Positions 1 to 11,556 of a stretch of DNA of 64,000 nt are shown here, in pieces. The notes below the pieces were generated by a model. That model saw only the letters and a program-made list of their open reading frames with translations. It made no database searches and had not been told where the DNA came from. Each line of letters starts with the position of its first letter. Within the stretch, counting starts at the first letter, position 1. The position numbers were made by a program, and so were the translations under genes. Source of the DNA: Pseudocercospora fijiensis CIRAD86 (lineage: Eukaryota > Ascomycota > Dothideomycetes > Mycosphaerellales > Mycosphaerellaceae); contig NW_006921534.1 of the NCBI RefSeq assembly GCF_000340215.1, positions 4,835,041 through 4,899,040 on the forward strand. The letters run 5' to 3'.

Positions 1-2960
1 TCTCGCGAGTAGTTATTAGAAGACGAGAGAGCCTTATACGACTACGCTATGTCTATCGCAAAGAAATTCCTCTAAGCCTATAACGTCCTTCCTAAGGAAA
101 TTCGCGACGATATTATAGCCTATACTAAAGACAATATCGACTAGAACAACGAGAATTTAGAAGAATAGAACGGAAAGCTTACCGATATAGAGGACGTTAT
201 TAACTACGTACTAGAACTCTCCTATTTCTAGAATACGGACGGTACGGTTAAGGAAGACGTAGAACAGTCTACCCTTCGTCTACTATAGGCGATAGACGCG
301 ATCTAACGCTCTAATACTAAAGCTAATTCCGAGAAAGCCGCGATTCGGGCGATATAGGAATTGCTATAGGACTAGGCTACTAGACTTACCTACGACTCCC
401 TTACGGATATTATAGCCGAGCTCGCTAGATTAATCTAGTTAGGAAAAGAGGAAGACCGCGCCCGTATCGGCATATTTATCGCTACCGCCTTTAACGCCCT
501 ATACGTCCTATATAGGAAGAATGCTATTAGATTCCTAAAGCGCTAGGTAGCGGCTAAAGGCTTAGAATTAGTAACCTAAAACTACTCGATTATAGCCGAG
601 CAGGCGACGCGTAACGCGTAAGTTATTAAAACCTAGACGGAGACTCTATAGTAGACGACAGTTAGTCTATTAAGTATAGTTAGTATACCTATACGAGAAT
701 ACGATAGCATTGTGAGTCTATTATAGGTATAGTCTACGTAGTCGCGGACATTTCGCGACTAGGGGATTTTATTACGAAGCTAGGAGGGAAGGGACACCTA
801 GGCGGCTACTACTAGCCGCCTTATAGGCATACTTCCTCCGTAGCTAGATAGACATAATATAAATTAACACACTTCAAAACCACGTTTCGAACTATAACAC
901 TTAAGGCTAATTAGGCCTATACTAACTAGTTTCCTAGACGCCCTATTGCCGCCCCGATATCTCTAGGACTCTACGCGTTTAACCCTACTAGTACTATTAC
1001 TCGCGCCCTTACGCTAACAGATCGCTAGAGCAAGTTCGTTACCGGTATCCTTAGCTAAGGCACCTCCTTCGACCGCTTTCGCTAGACTAGCAATGCTATC
1101 TTCCCTTAAGTCTTTAGTTAGTTATAAGAGCCTCGCGGAGCGTATCTTCCTTTCCTTATCGATCTAATATAGGAGGAGTTTAAAATATACCTCTAGTATA
1201 TACGTACAATGCCTAAGTCTAAGTAAGAAGGCCGCAATGCCTTTTAAACTTATAGTATAAGCAACTAAATCGTCCGCTAGTACCCTGCCCTATAGCTCTT
1301 AGCTATCGCCCTTCGACCTAATTATATATACGAGCTTATCTCCGTCCCTAAGCCTACTAAGTTCTTTAAGGTTAGCGGTACTTATAAAAACTGTCCTTCT
1401 AAGGAGTCTACTCGTCTTAGATAAGATATAGTTAAGCTTGTAGCTAGCGAGGGTGCTAGTTACCTACGTATTAAGGTCTGCCTTATATCTAAGGATAAGA
1501 CTAGCTGCTCTACTATTATCGAAGGCATATATTAGCCCGAGGTCTTTACGAACTAGGTTGAGAAGCTTAAGGCTCGTAGCCTAGTCCTACTAAGCAAGAT
1601 CGGTAAGCTTACTAATAAGCACCTTACCGACGACGACCTCGACTATATATTCGATAGTTAGTCTAATAGTAAGAGACGTAAAGCGGAGTAGATCCTTAAC
1701 CCTCTAAAGGAGTACGAGGTCTCTATTTAGATACTATACCTACTATATAGTAATCTAAAGACTAAGAGTAACTGTATATTAATTAACCTAGGCTACTCTC
1801 GCGTTATTAACGGCACTAAGGTTAAGGGCTACGAGAACTTAATAGTCTCTTAGGTTGCTAAAGCGTACCGCAATCTAACCGCCCTCCTAGCCTCTAACTC
1901 CTTCGTACTATTCGCTTTCCCTACGGCTATCTTAGTTAAAGATCTCGGCTATATCTCCGACGCCCTAGTTAGTAGGATTCCTTAGTTAAGTTACGTTGTT
2001 TAGAACGAAGTTAAATAGATCCTCTAGCTTAATAACGAAGGACTTAAGGAGTATCTATACGATTAGGAGAAAGCTACGACGGAAAAGGCTACTAACCTCC
2101 TCGTTAATTAAGCTTTCTACGAGGGACAGTACTTCGGTACTAATAGCTTTAACGTATACGGAGGAGATTTCGAGAGCCGACTAGCAGATAAGGTTATTAC
2201 TAGTAAGGATTACGGCGCGTTGAAGCAATAGTAGGTCTATATAGTATTGCTTAGGAAGTCGTTTTTATATAATTATAGTATCTAGGATTAATGCTACCCT
2301 AGGGGTATTATTGCGGAGTTGTAAAAATAGCCTTAGCTAAGACCGCTAAGGATGCATACATGTTTGTTTTAAGCGCGCAATGTAAAGCGTATCTAGTTAG
2401 ATATAAAGAAAGGGAGGGATATTAGCTAGTAACCGGCCCTATACCTATAGGCTAGTTTTAAGCCTATATAAGAGGCCTCCTTCGGTAGAGTAGACAGATT
2501 ATCAACCTCGTATAGCACATTGTTTGTATTACACTTCTACAATACCTATATTGCAGGGCTCTAGTTATTAGCCTAAGCGATAGTCTCGTTATCCTATCTT
2601 ACTAAATATAGCTGCCTATATTGCTATAGGTCGTATTACTCTCGATAGCCTATACTATTGCTACAAGTAGCGGTAGTAGTATTAGTTTCCGTCCTTTACT
2701 AAATTGTTTTTTAAGAGTACTATATTAATTCTATTTAAATTGTATTTAATTCCTATTTAATTCCTATTTAATTCCTATCTAAATCCTTTCCGAATCCTTT
2801 TTAAATCCTTTCCGAATCCTTTCCGAATCCTTTCCGAATCCTTTCTAAATCCTTTTAAAAAATCTTTACCCTATAGTAATTATTATAGAAGTAAAAAAAT
2901 AAAAGATTATTTATTTCTTATTGAAATTTCATTTAAATTCTATTAAAAATATAATAAACT
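1..2960. repeat. RIP-degraded repeat block A
   Basis: CpA and TpG are scarce here while TpA is very common and CpG is kept, which is the footprint of C-to-T change at CpA, as in RIP of repeats. No long ORF survives. On the plus strand from about 950 to 2230 a consistent protein-like frame can be followed through many TAA and TAG codons, which fit mutated CAA, CAG and TGG codons. The longest surviving piece is about 62 residues at 1996-2184. I do not recognise the encoded family. The left end is outside the window and the right edge, near the switch to normal composition at about 2960, is approximate. Confidence 0.75.
2731..2857. repeat. 11-base minisatellite at edge of repeat block A
   Basis: About ten tandem copies of an 11-base unit lie here. 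The left half reads TTTAATTCCTA and the right half TTTCCGAATCC, so the array consists of two diverged sub-families. The next 100 bases are AT-rich. It may be a subterminal repeat of the degraded element. Confidence 0.7.
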
Positions 2961-3705
2961 TACTCAATGGTTTCGCATTCCAATTAGCTTAACCTCGGCT
3001 AACCCCCTGTCATTTTAGAGTTCCTGACCACCGCGGTGGTCAGCTCGGCGATTTTGGTGGTCAGACCGGCGCTGCGCTCCTGGGCTGCCGAAAGTGTATC
3101 TCTGTACATCTGCCTCGGATAGATCGCGGCCTGACAAGCGGGAGATGTAGAAGTGCACCTCACCTCACGGCCACCTTCGGACGAGGCCGCACGCAGACGT
3201 GAAGTGTACACCATCACTACCACACCGGCCCTCAATAATATCTTGATATGCGCTGGTCAAGAAGGCGCTACGGGACCACGGCCGCAGTGCAACATCGGCA
3301 TCCACGCTCCACGCTCCTGTGCCTACAACTCACCTTTAGATGGCGACCTGTCGCTGCATTGTGGAACCTTGCCAAGCTATCACCGAGACCGACTGTCACC
3401 ACACCCTCGGTCGCACTCGTGTAGGATCTCATCCTTTGGCGAAGCGTCACGAACTTCACCCAGAGCAGCGGCCGAGCAGATTTGTCTGGCTTCCTCCAGC
3501 AGATATCACATTTGGCGGCTGCTTGCATGCATTCTCGGGTGAGCGTAATAGATCGAGAGAAACCTCATATTCGTGAAACAGCTTGCAATTCTGAAACTGC
3601 AACCCACTGGTCCTAGCTCATTCAGCTTCACAGCTTCGAGACCGACTCTTATCGCAAATAATCATAATGCCATGCTCTCTCCATCCGTATGCAGCAAAAG
3701 CCCCA
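2961..3705. other. Intergenic, no gene recognised
   Basis: Base composition returns to normal. Several overlapping ORFs of 78-129 codons occur on both strands, but none shows a recognisable domain, a convincing start or a splice structure. I see no supported gene. Confidence 0.5.
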
Positions 3706-4656
3706 TCACTTCTTGCCATTGCTCTCGATCGCATCCCTGAAAATCAAAGAATCACTTCCCAGCAACTTTCCATCTCTCTCCATCATCACATCCACACACT
3801 TCCGCAACCTAGACGTAGCATCAGCAATACCCTTCTCCACCTTCTTCTTTCCCTTCTCATCGAATCGCTCTCCATGCCCAGCTCCAGCAATCCAAGTGAC
3901 GCGCTTCTCAACCTTCTCAGCGTCAAGATCAATATACCAAACACCACCATCTGCTCGGTCCCCAGTGGTCGAGAATCTGCAGAGGCTGAGACGTCTGATG
4001 TTGATGGAGTAGCTTGAAGGTGCTTTGGGGAATCTGCTGGAGACGGTCCGCTTACGATCTTTGGCGTCTGGGAGTGAGCCGAGACCTGGTGCTGGAGGGG
4101 GTGGCAGGAAAGATGCGTGGAGAGTTGGGTCCTTCGTCGTGGTTCGTAGGACGAAGTTGCGTTTGAAGAAGATTGGAAGTGCCTCTTTGCGAACCTGGTG
4201 GGAGGTTAATGTGATTGCTGGTGGAGCGACTAGTGGAGTCAAGCCAGTTTCATCGCAGAGCTGGTTGAAGTGCCTTTTATAGATTTTGAACCTCAAGCCT
4301 TTGTGGAGGTCGAGAAATCTTTCGAATGTTGTAGCAATTTCGGACTTCTCCAGAGCTTCTACGAGAAATGCATGCAGGCGCCGAAAGCTCTCTTGAACCC
4401 AGGGGTGGGACACTGGGCCAGGATAGACGGCGGGCATGCCTCGAAGTCGCAGACGCTTTTCGTTGCAAAGTTCCTGCAGCTGCCTGATGCTCCATGTGTC
4501 GTAGAGGTCCTTGCCGCGGATGTAGCGTATGTAGACGTCGTAGGCTCGGGAGTCATCGTAGAGAGCAACACCAACGTTGCGTAATGCAGTCGGTATGTCG
4601 ACTTGATGCGGGGGCTCGTCGTGGCCAGTGTCCCACTTGCCGTAATAAATGACCAT
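3706..4656 (-). CDS. 2EXR/F-box-like hypothetical protein
   Basis: A single 316-codon reading frame. The middle carries a segment (HQVRKEALPIFFKRNFVL) resembling the fungal pattern in which a list of regressed residues precedes EALPIFY, seen in 2EXR-type and F-box-associated proteins of ascomycetes. These are large, poorly understood families. The C-terminal third is rich in lysine and glutamate. There is no signal peptide or membrane segment. It lies tail-to-head with the next minus-strand gene, with about 200 bases between. The family assignment rests on this short motif only, so function is unknown. Confidence 0.6.
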   Translation of the reverse strand: MVIYYGKWDTGHDEPPHQVDIPTALRNVGVALYDDSRAYDVYIRYIRGKDLYDTWSIRQLQELCNEKRLRLRGMPAVYPGPVSHPWVQESFRRLHAFLVEALEKSEIATTFERFLDLHKGLRFKIYKRHFNQLCDETGLTPLVAPPAITLTSHQVRKEALPIFFKRNFVLRTTTKDPTLHASFLPPPPAPGLGSLPDAKDRKRTVSSRFPKAPSSYSINIRRLSLCRFSTTGDRADGGVWYIDLDAEKVEKRVTWIAGAGHGERFDEKGKKKVEKGIADATSRLRKCVDVMMERDGKLLGSDSLIFRDAIESNGKK

Positions 4657-4864
4657 GTTTACAGCTTATTAGATGAATGGCGCCTTCAACACAGGTTGAC
4701 GCTGGATGCTGCGCTGAGCGGGTTAAAGACAGATCTAGATGTGTGGTCGTGGTGCGCTGCAGCTGTCGATGTATTGTTCGAAAAAAAGTCGTTGTCACAT
4801 TTATCATCTATGTAATATATCAATGTATCAACTCACTCACGCATGTGATGGCGCAAACCTCACT

Positions 4865-6428
4865 TCATAGCTTAGACCTGACATCCAAAGCTCTGAAGCT
4901 CTCAAGTCGCAGGCCTGTCGCGTAAGGATGGCCCTCACCTCTAGACACAAGATAATCCAAATCTAAAGTGCTCACCAATCCTGGATGACAATGCTTCACA
5001 TCCGTAATACCAATCAAAGCCATAGCCGTAGCGAGCTCGGTCTTGATAATATCAACGAGATGCTCAATACCTTCTTGTCCGTAATTCGAAGCGAATAAGA
5101 ACGGCCGACCGAGACCGACAGCTGTCGCACCTAGACAGAGACATTTGAGAACATCACTTCCCCTTCGAATGCCGCTGTCGACCAAGACCTCCAGCTTCGA
5201 GAAGATTTCCGGGCAGTTCGCTTGGCATTCGAGTAGTGTCATGATGCTCGGTGGTGAAGTATCGAGATTCCGACCTCCATGATTCGACAACAGAACTCCA
5301 TCCAAGCCTGCATCAGCACACATTTTCGCGTCTTGCCATGCCTGGATGCCCTTAACCACGATTTTCCCATCCCAGACCTTCCTCAGCCACGTAAATTCAT
5401 CCCAGGTGAAATCAGGCGCGATGTAGGCTCCCATCAGACGACCGATTCCGCCGCCTCGTTTATCATTGCTGCCTTTCATTCCGCTCATAGGCGTGCTGAG
5501 GCTTTCGTCCATCTTGACGCGCTCATCTGCTTCTCGCTTCCCAGGCATCGGCGCGTCTACTGTTACCATAACCACATCTATACCAAGACTCCGTACGTGC
5601 TTCAGAAGACTCTCGCTCTTTGCCCGATCCTTGTTGACATAAAGCTGGAAGAAGAATGCATTAGAGCCGGGATCTATACTGGGTACGATCTCTTCAATCG
5701 GAAAGCTGGCATTCGTGCTGATGCCCTGGGGCACGCGTTCCCGAACACAACCTCTCGCAATCACCTTCTCGCCGTCCGGATGTATCATCTTCACCATCGC
5801 TGCAGGAGCCACGAAGATCGGCAATCCTGCCTTATGTCCCAGAATCGTTGTTGCTGTGTTGACGTTCTTGACGTCTCGTAACAGTCTTGGCCGGAACCAT
5901 ATTCGACTGAAGTAATCCTTGTTGCGATCTCTGGTATAGCAGCCTGTATCCGCAGAGCTGTAGAAGCCCCACGTCTTTTTACTTGCTGTCCGTTCAGCGA
6001 CATCTTCAAAGTCTTGTGCATTGATAACGGCGCTGAGTGGTGGCTTCTCATTCAAGCGAAGCTCGGGAGTCTCGGTGGGAGGAGGTTTTTGGAAGTCTTC
6101 AGTGATCGTTTTCCGGTCGACGTCGCCTTTGATCTTGGATGCATCGAGCTCTTTCGTGAGGAGCGAGGGAGGGTGTACAGAATGATACGTTGTTGTCGCG
6201 TCACGGCCAGCGTGTCGCCATATTACTGAAAGAACGGTCAGTCTCCATCCGTTGCATGCCATCAGGTCGATTCTTCTTACTTTCTGGGGCACCAGGGTGG
6301 TCTGGAGCGAATTCAGTCATATCATACACCTTGCCATCGACCACAATCCAGCAGTCGTCTGGCGTATTGTGCTTGGAGATTTCCTCCACTGAGAGCAGCT
6401 TCTGGTGCGCCATTTTCTGGCTATTCAC
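4865..6428 (-). CDS. Flavocytochrome b2-like 2-hydroxyacid (L-lactate) dehydrogenase with C-terminal SKL
   Basis: Two exons, 6428-6281 and 6225-4865, with a 55-base intron (6226-6280), give about 502 residues. The N-terminus is a cytochrome b5 domain: the first heme histidine is in DHPGAPE (the usual HPGG reads HPGA) and the second in SVHPPS. An FMN-dependent alpha-hydroxyacid dehydrogenase domain follows, with FYSSAD, FFQLYVNKDR, TVDAPMPGKRE, VVKGIQAW and SNHGGRNLD, so the substrate tyrosines, flavin lysine, catalytic histidine and arginine of yeast Cyb2 are all present. Yeast Cyb2 oxidises L-lactate to pyruvate in the mitochondrial intermembrane space. This protein lacks an obvious mitochondrial presequence and ends in Ser-Lys-Leu, a canonical PTS1, so peroxisomal location is inferred. 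A second start five codons downstream (MAHQK) is equally possible. Substrate is uncertain. Confidence 0.9.
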
Positions 6429-6972
6429 TCAAGGAAAGCGGTCAAAGGATGGGAAGGAAACACCGCCTACCAAGCAGTACACATTCGTAGCCTCTAACCT
6501 TGACGTGATAGACATATATTCCATCGGAAGTCGTCGCCGGCATCCAACAACATCTCGGAGGAGGATCGCCGTTGACATTTGCCTTCCGGGTCATTGGCTG
6601 CCGAGCAAGCGGAAGCAAGCCCGCGGTGTAGAATACTTACTGACTGTACGATTCAGCATTCGTGTCTGTCTTCTGCGCAGTTACCTGCGCCCAGACATCG
6701 AAGACCGCCTGCCGAGCTCCTTATCTCTGCTGTCCTGGTCTCAGACTGCGCCAACCGTGGCATCTCTGGGCATTCGCAAGCACGCCTCGTGTATGGATGC
6801 GACGAGACGGTTATCTGACCAAGCTCTCGCGAACGAATTCGCGACGCGCATTGTTCACCATGTGCACGTTGTAGCTTCTCTGTGCCTATAATGCTGTCGT
6901 CTCCTCCTTGCGCCGAGATTTCTGCCTCCTTCGTACACCTCAGTCCTGCTGCTTGGACCGCCGTGTAGCAGC
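6429..6972. promoter_or_regulatory. Shared divergent promoter, with two GATA-type sites
   Basis: This 544-base region separates the minus-strand b2-like gene from the plus-strand ammonium transporter. It contains TGATAG at 6506-6511 and TTATCT (AGATAA on the other strand) at 6811-6816. Both match the HGATAR consensus of AreA/Nit2-type GATA factors, which are known to control fungal ammonium permeases. Sites this short occur by chance, so binding is inference. A 233-codon ORF running through here looks spurious. Confidence 0.4.
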
Positions 6973-8589
6973 ATGTCTTCCGTGGAGGTAAGCTCACTCG
7001 TCACCGGATTCGACCGCTTCGACCGCTGACATTGTTGCACAGCCCGAGTATGACTCTGCTTCGCCAATGGGCGGAGACCCTTTGACGACGAATGTCAACG
7101 ATCAGTACTTCGGCTACGAGTTCCATTTCGTGTACCTCGCCGTCTGCACATTTCTTGTCTGGCTCATCATCCCCGGCATTGGCTTGCTGTACTCCGGACT
7201 GGCACGTCGCAAGAGTAGCCTGAGCTTGATATTCCAGAGCTTGAGTGTCATCGCCGTCGTCACTTTCCAATGGATGTTCTGGGTATGCTTCACTCGAAAG
7301 GTGTGTGATACTGGCACATAGCCTGACTGCGAAAACAGGGCTACTCTCTCGCCTACTCGCGCACAAGCAGTGCATTTATCGGCGACTTGAGTAATTTCGG
7401 CCTCATGAATGTCCGCGTTGCGCCTACCGGTGTCCTCCCAGAAGTCATCTTCGTATTCTACCAACTCCTCTTCTGCGCTGCAACTGTGGAGCTTGTCATC
7501 GGAGGCTCGTTCGAACGTGGAAGGATCTTACCATCGCTGCTGTTCAGCTTTATCTGGGCCACAATTGTCTATTGCCCAATCGCCTCCTGGACGTGGAACA
7601 GTAATGGATGGCTTTACAAACTCGGCGAACTCGACTTTGCCGGTGGCGGTCCTGTCCACATTGCGTCTGGATGTGCAAGTTTGGCATATGCCCTTGTGCT
7701 AGGCAAGAGGAAATCCAAGACTGAGCCAGGCCATTCTAAGCCCCACAACATGACTCTGGTATTCCTTGGTACGATACTGATTTGGTTCGGATGGTTCGGA
7801 TTCAATGGCGGCTCGACTTTGACCTCCTCTGTTCGCTCCCTCTATGCCGTCTTCAACACCAATGTGGCTGCCAGGTGAGCGGTATCTCGTGAACATATGA
7901 ATAGAGAGGTCGAACTGACATATCACAGCTTCGGTATCATCGGCTGGGTCATGGTCGACCTGATCCGCAACAAAGGCAAATTCAGCTGCGTTGGCGCCTG
8001 CGAAGGAGCAATCGCCGGCCTCGTCGGCATCACACCAGCCGCAGGCTTCGTACATTTCTGGCTCGCAGCAGTCATAGGTTTCATTACAGGCGTCGTCTGC
8101 TCCTCTCTCCAAAACCTCAGCGAATGGATCCACATCGACGAAGGTCTCGACGTCTTCAAACTCCACGGTATCGGCGGCATGGTCGGCTCTTTCCTCACAG
8201 GAATCTTCGCCGACCGAGTCATCGGATCACTCGAGGAACCAGAATACCTCAGTGATGGTGGAGCGATCAATGGCCATGGTGTTCAGATCGGATATCAGCT
8301 TGCTGGAATTGTGGCCGTCTCGGCATACAGCTTCGTTGTCACGTCGATAATCCTGATCGTGCTCAAGTACATTCCTGGCTTGGGACTCAGGGTGTCTGAG
8401 GAGGCTGAGATTCGTGGTCTGGATCTTGATCAGTTCGCTGACGAGGAGATCGGTGATTGGTCTTTCTTCCATGAGAACGAGGCCAAGTTTATTGCTGGTG
8501 TCAATCCAAGCACGGCACCCAGCATCTCCAAGGAGAGGGATGCAAGCTCTGATCGCGCTGCAGAGAGGAAGGTACAGACTCAAATCTAG
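6973..8589 (+). CDS. Ammonium transporter (AMT/MEP family)
   Basis: Four exons (6973-6987, 7043-7282, 7339-7874, 7929-8589) give about 483 residues, normal for Mep/Amt proteins. The first exon encodes only MSSVE. Introns are 54-56 bases with GTAAG, GTATG and GTGAG donors. The product is strongly hydrophobic with about eleven membrane segments. Family landmarks include GIGLLYSGLARRKS early, the first twin histidine in GGGPVHIASG, the WFGWFGFNGGS segment, and the second twin histidine in FKLHGIGGMVGS. The C-terminal tail is cytosolic and acidic then basic (GLDLDQFADEE), as in fungal Mep proteins. It should import ammonium at the plasma membrane. The Mep1/2/3 sub-type, and hence any sensor role, cannot be settled from sequence inspection. 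GATA-type sites upstream suggest nitrogen control. Confidence 0.95.
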
Positions 8590-8871
8590 ACACCTGATCA
8601 CGTGAGATGGTGAAGTTCGCAAGATACACAAGAACGTGACGATATGTGGAATAATTGAAACTAGTTGGCACACACTGAGAAGTGCATACTAATGTACATA
8701 ACATGATTGTGCAGAAATCTTCCCCTGCCGCTCCTGGCCGCTTTTATCTCAACCCTCTCGTGGTATCAGATAGCAGAACGCCAATTGAAACACACAATCA
8801 TCTCCGTACCAGCCAAGAAGCGTATTGAATGTTGGATTAAATGCCAAGCAATACAGATGAAGGTAGTATTC

Positions 8872-11356
8872 CTAGGACTGCGCTTGCTTCTGTTTGCTCT
8901 TTTGTGCCAGCAGATTCAATGCTGATCCTGCCAGTATGAACTTCTTCTGGTCAGGAGACAGATTGTACTTGACTGGTACGCGATGAGTCTCGCCTGAGTC
9001 TTTCTTCTTGACGATCAGAGTGATAGGGCCATCGCCGCCCTTGAGCACGTCGTAGAGACCTTCGGTTGAGACTTCGTCGCAGCCGGCCATCTTATCATAG
9101 TCTGCCTCATTTTCAAATGTAAGAGGAATGACGCCTTGCTTCTTCAAGTTCGTCTCGTGGATGCGCGCGAAGGACTTGGTCAGGATGATCTTACCACCCA
9201 GGAAGCGAGGTTGGAGTGCTGCGTGCTCTCTGGCAGATCCCTCCCCGTAATTGTGCTCAGCGACAACGAGCCATGGCTGATTTTGAGACTTCCATTTCTT
9301 AGCAAGCTCAGGAATGGTATACGTCTGCCCGTCAACATCGCTGACTTGGTTTACGACCTCAGTCTCGGCGTTGACGGCGCCAATGAGAGTATTTTCGCTA
9401 ATGTTGGTCAAGTGTCCCTTGTACTTAAGCCATGGCCCGGCAGCAGAGATTGTGTCTGTGGTGCACTGTCCTTTGACCTTGACAAGTACCTTTAGTCCAG
9501 TAAGTTCGCCCTCTGGGAAGGGCTCAAATGGCTCTAGCAGCTCGAGACGGGTGGAATTGGGGTCAACAGAGATGGGTATGCTGGCGTTAGGTACGGGCTC
9601 GGTAGGGCGGAAGAGGGCATTTCCAGAAGCATAACCGGCGGCTGGCAAATCAGTACCTTGGGGTGGTTGGAAGCGGAACTCCTCGCCAGAAGGTGTCTTG
9701 ATGGAGTCTGTCATCGGGTTAAAGTCAGTGCGGCCAGCATACGACATGGCGGTGACAAGTTCGGGCGATGCCAAGAAGTTCATGGTCTGCCGATTGCCAT
9801 CATTTCGGCCCGGGAAGTTGCGGTTGTAAGATGTGAAAATGGCATTATCCTCGCCCTTCTCAACACCGTCTGTGCGCGTCCACATTCCAATGCAAGGTCC
9901 ACATGCGTTGGCGAGAACAACGCCTCCTGCTTCAGTGAAAGTATCAAGAGTATCGTCTCGCTCCAAGGTGGCTCGAATCTGCTCACTACCAGGAGTGATG
10001 AAGAAGTCGGCCTTTGGCTTGAGTCCGGCAGCATGTGCTTGCTGAACGAGGGATTCGGCGCGAGTCATGTCGGCGTAGGAACTGTTGGTGCAGCTACCAA
10101 TGAGACCGGCACCAAAGGTCGATGGCCATCGGTTCTTCTCTACTGCCTCCTTGAACCCTGAAAGGGGAGTAGAGAGATCGGGGGTGAAAGGTCCATTGAT
10201 GTGAGGTTCCAATTCAGAAAGGTTGATCTCAACTACTTCGTCATACTCGCAGTCTGAGTCGGGTCTGAGTAGGTTGTGTGGTCCAGGCGAGGCCGCAATC
10301 GCATCAGCTTGCTCGGCGATCGATGCACGGTGCGTTGACTGGAGATATGGGCCATGTGATGAAGGAGTATACGGGAAGATAGATGTGGTCGCACCGACCT
10401 CGGCACCCATGTTGCTAGAGAGTGTCAGTGAGCACTTCGTGATCTCGCGACCTGATCGGCGCTTACCAAATAGTGGCCATGCCTGTACATGACAGTGTTT
10501 CGACACCAGGTCCAAAGTACTCAGTAATGTATCCTGTACCGCCTCGCACCGTCAGCTTGCCAGCAAGCGCAAGAATCACGTCTTTTGGCGAAGCCCATCC
10601 ACTGAGCTGGCCGACGAGTCTAACACCACGGATCTTGGGTGCCTTAAGCTCCCATGGAGCGCCAACCATGGCGTCCACGGCATCAGCGCCTCCTACACCA
10701 ATCGCGATAGCACCAAGACCTCCCGCGTTCGGTGTGTGACTATCTGTGCCAAGCATCATCAAGCCGGGTGCAGAGTAGTTCTCCAGCACTGTCTGGTGGA
10801 TGATGCCGGCGCCCGGTGGCCAAAACTCGATTCCATACTTCTTGCCTGCACTTTCCAAGAAATCATAGACCTCCTTGTTGCCCTTGATGCTGTTTGGCAC
10901 ATCGATATCTGCGCCCTTCTCACCCACGATCATGTGGTCGCAATGTATACTCGCAGGCACAGCAGTGGTGGGCATTCCACAGCTCATGAACTGCAACAAG
11001 GCCATCTGAGCACTCGCATCTTGCATAGCAACCCTGTCTGGGTTGAGCTTCAGGGTGGCCTTGGCCCGTATATGTGTGCCATTGTTGGTGCCTTGCAATA
11101 ATGAGTCCTCGGCATTGTCGAGGTGTGAGAACAAGATCTTCTCGGCAAGAGTAAGAGGTCGCTTCGGTAGCAGTCGTCGTACGTGGTGCAGATTCTGGAC
11201 CAGCTTGGAATAGGGCGGCGTCCGCGATTCGACACTGCTCGCGGCCGGGGAGGAAGAGTCAAGGGGGGTGGAGGTGGCGGTCGCGAGGGTACGTGAAAGC
11301 ACTTGTCGGAGTGGGCTGGGCAATGAGAGGATGTTCGCTCTCCGTGCCGCCAGCAT
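8872..11356 (-). CDS. aco2: Mitochondrial aconitase family, Aco2/AcoB-like (possible homocitrate dehydratase)
   Basis: Exons 11356-10467 and 10414-8872 with a 52-base intron give about 810 residues. The N-terminus is arginine-rich and acid-free for about 30 residues, like a mitochondrial presequence. The 4Fe-4S cysteines are present in GSCTNSS and ANACGPCIG, as are active-site signatures [24 protein letters not shown] and [11 protein letters not shown]. Two positions differ from classical aconitase: CTTDTIS in place of CTTDHIS, and GSARE in place of GSSRE, where the first serine (the catalytic base) is kept. The sequence around [13 protein letters not shown] and [16 protein letters not shown] looks closer to yeast Aco2, which dehydrates homocitrate in lysine synthesis, than to Aco1. 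The Aco2 call is inference from remembered family patterns; the aconitase family call is firm. Confidence 0.88.
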
Positions 11357-11556
11357 CTTGCTACTCAGTTGTTACTCAATGGCCAGAAGGACGAGCCTGC
11401 CTCCAAGCAATGCGAGATCGGATGCTCAATGTTTCAAGCACACCTGGAGTCAAGCCGATTGGTTGCGAGGCCTGACGCCCCATCAAAAAGTTCTGCTTTG
11501 ATGTCAACATCCACCAGCAGACTATGACACTCGGGGCAAGAGCAACTCGCATCGGC
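11357..11556. promoter_or_regulatory. Compact bidirectional promoter between aconitase and SFM1
   Basis: Only 200 bases separate the start codons of the minus-strand aconitase and the plus-strand Sfm1 gene, so both must draw on the same short region. No TATA box stands out. Confidence 0.5.

Noticed and set aside
6190..6891. 233-codon plus-strand ORF
   Set aside because: Overlaps the b2-like first exon and shared promoter; no domain.
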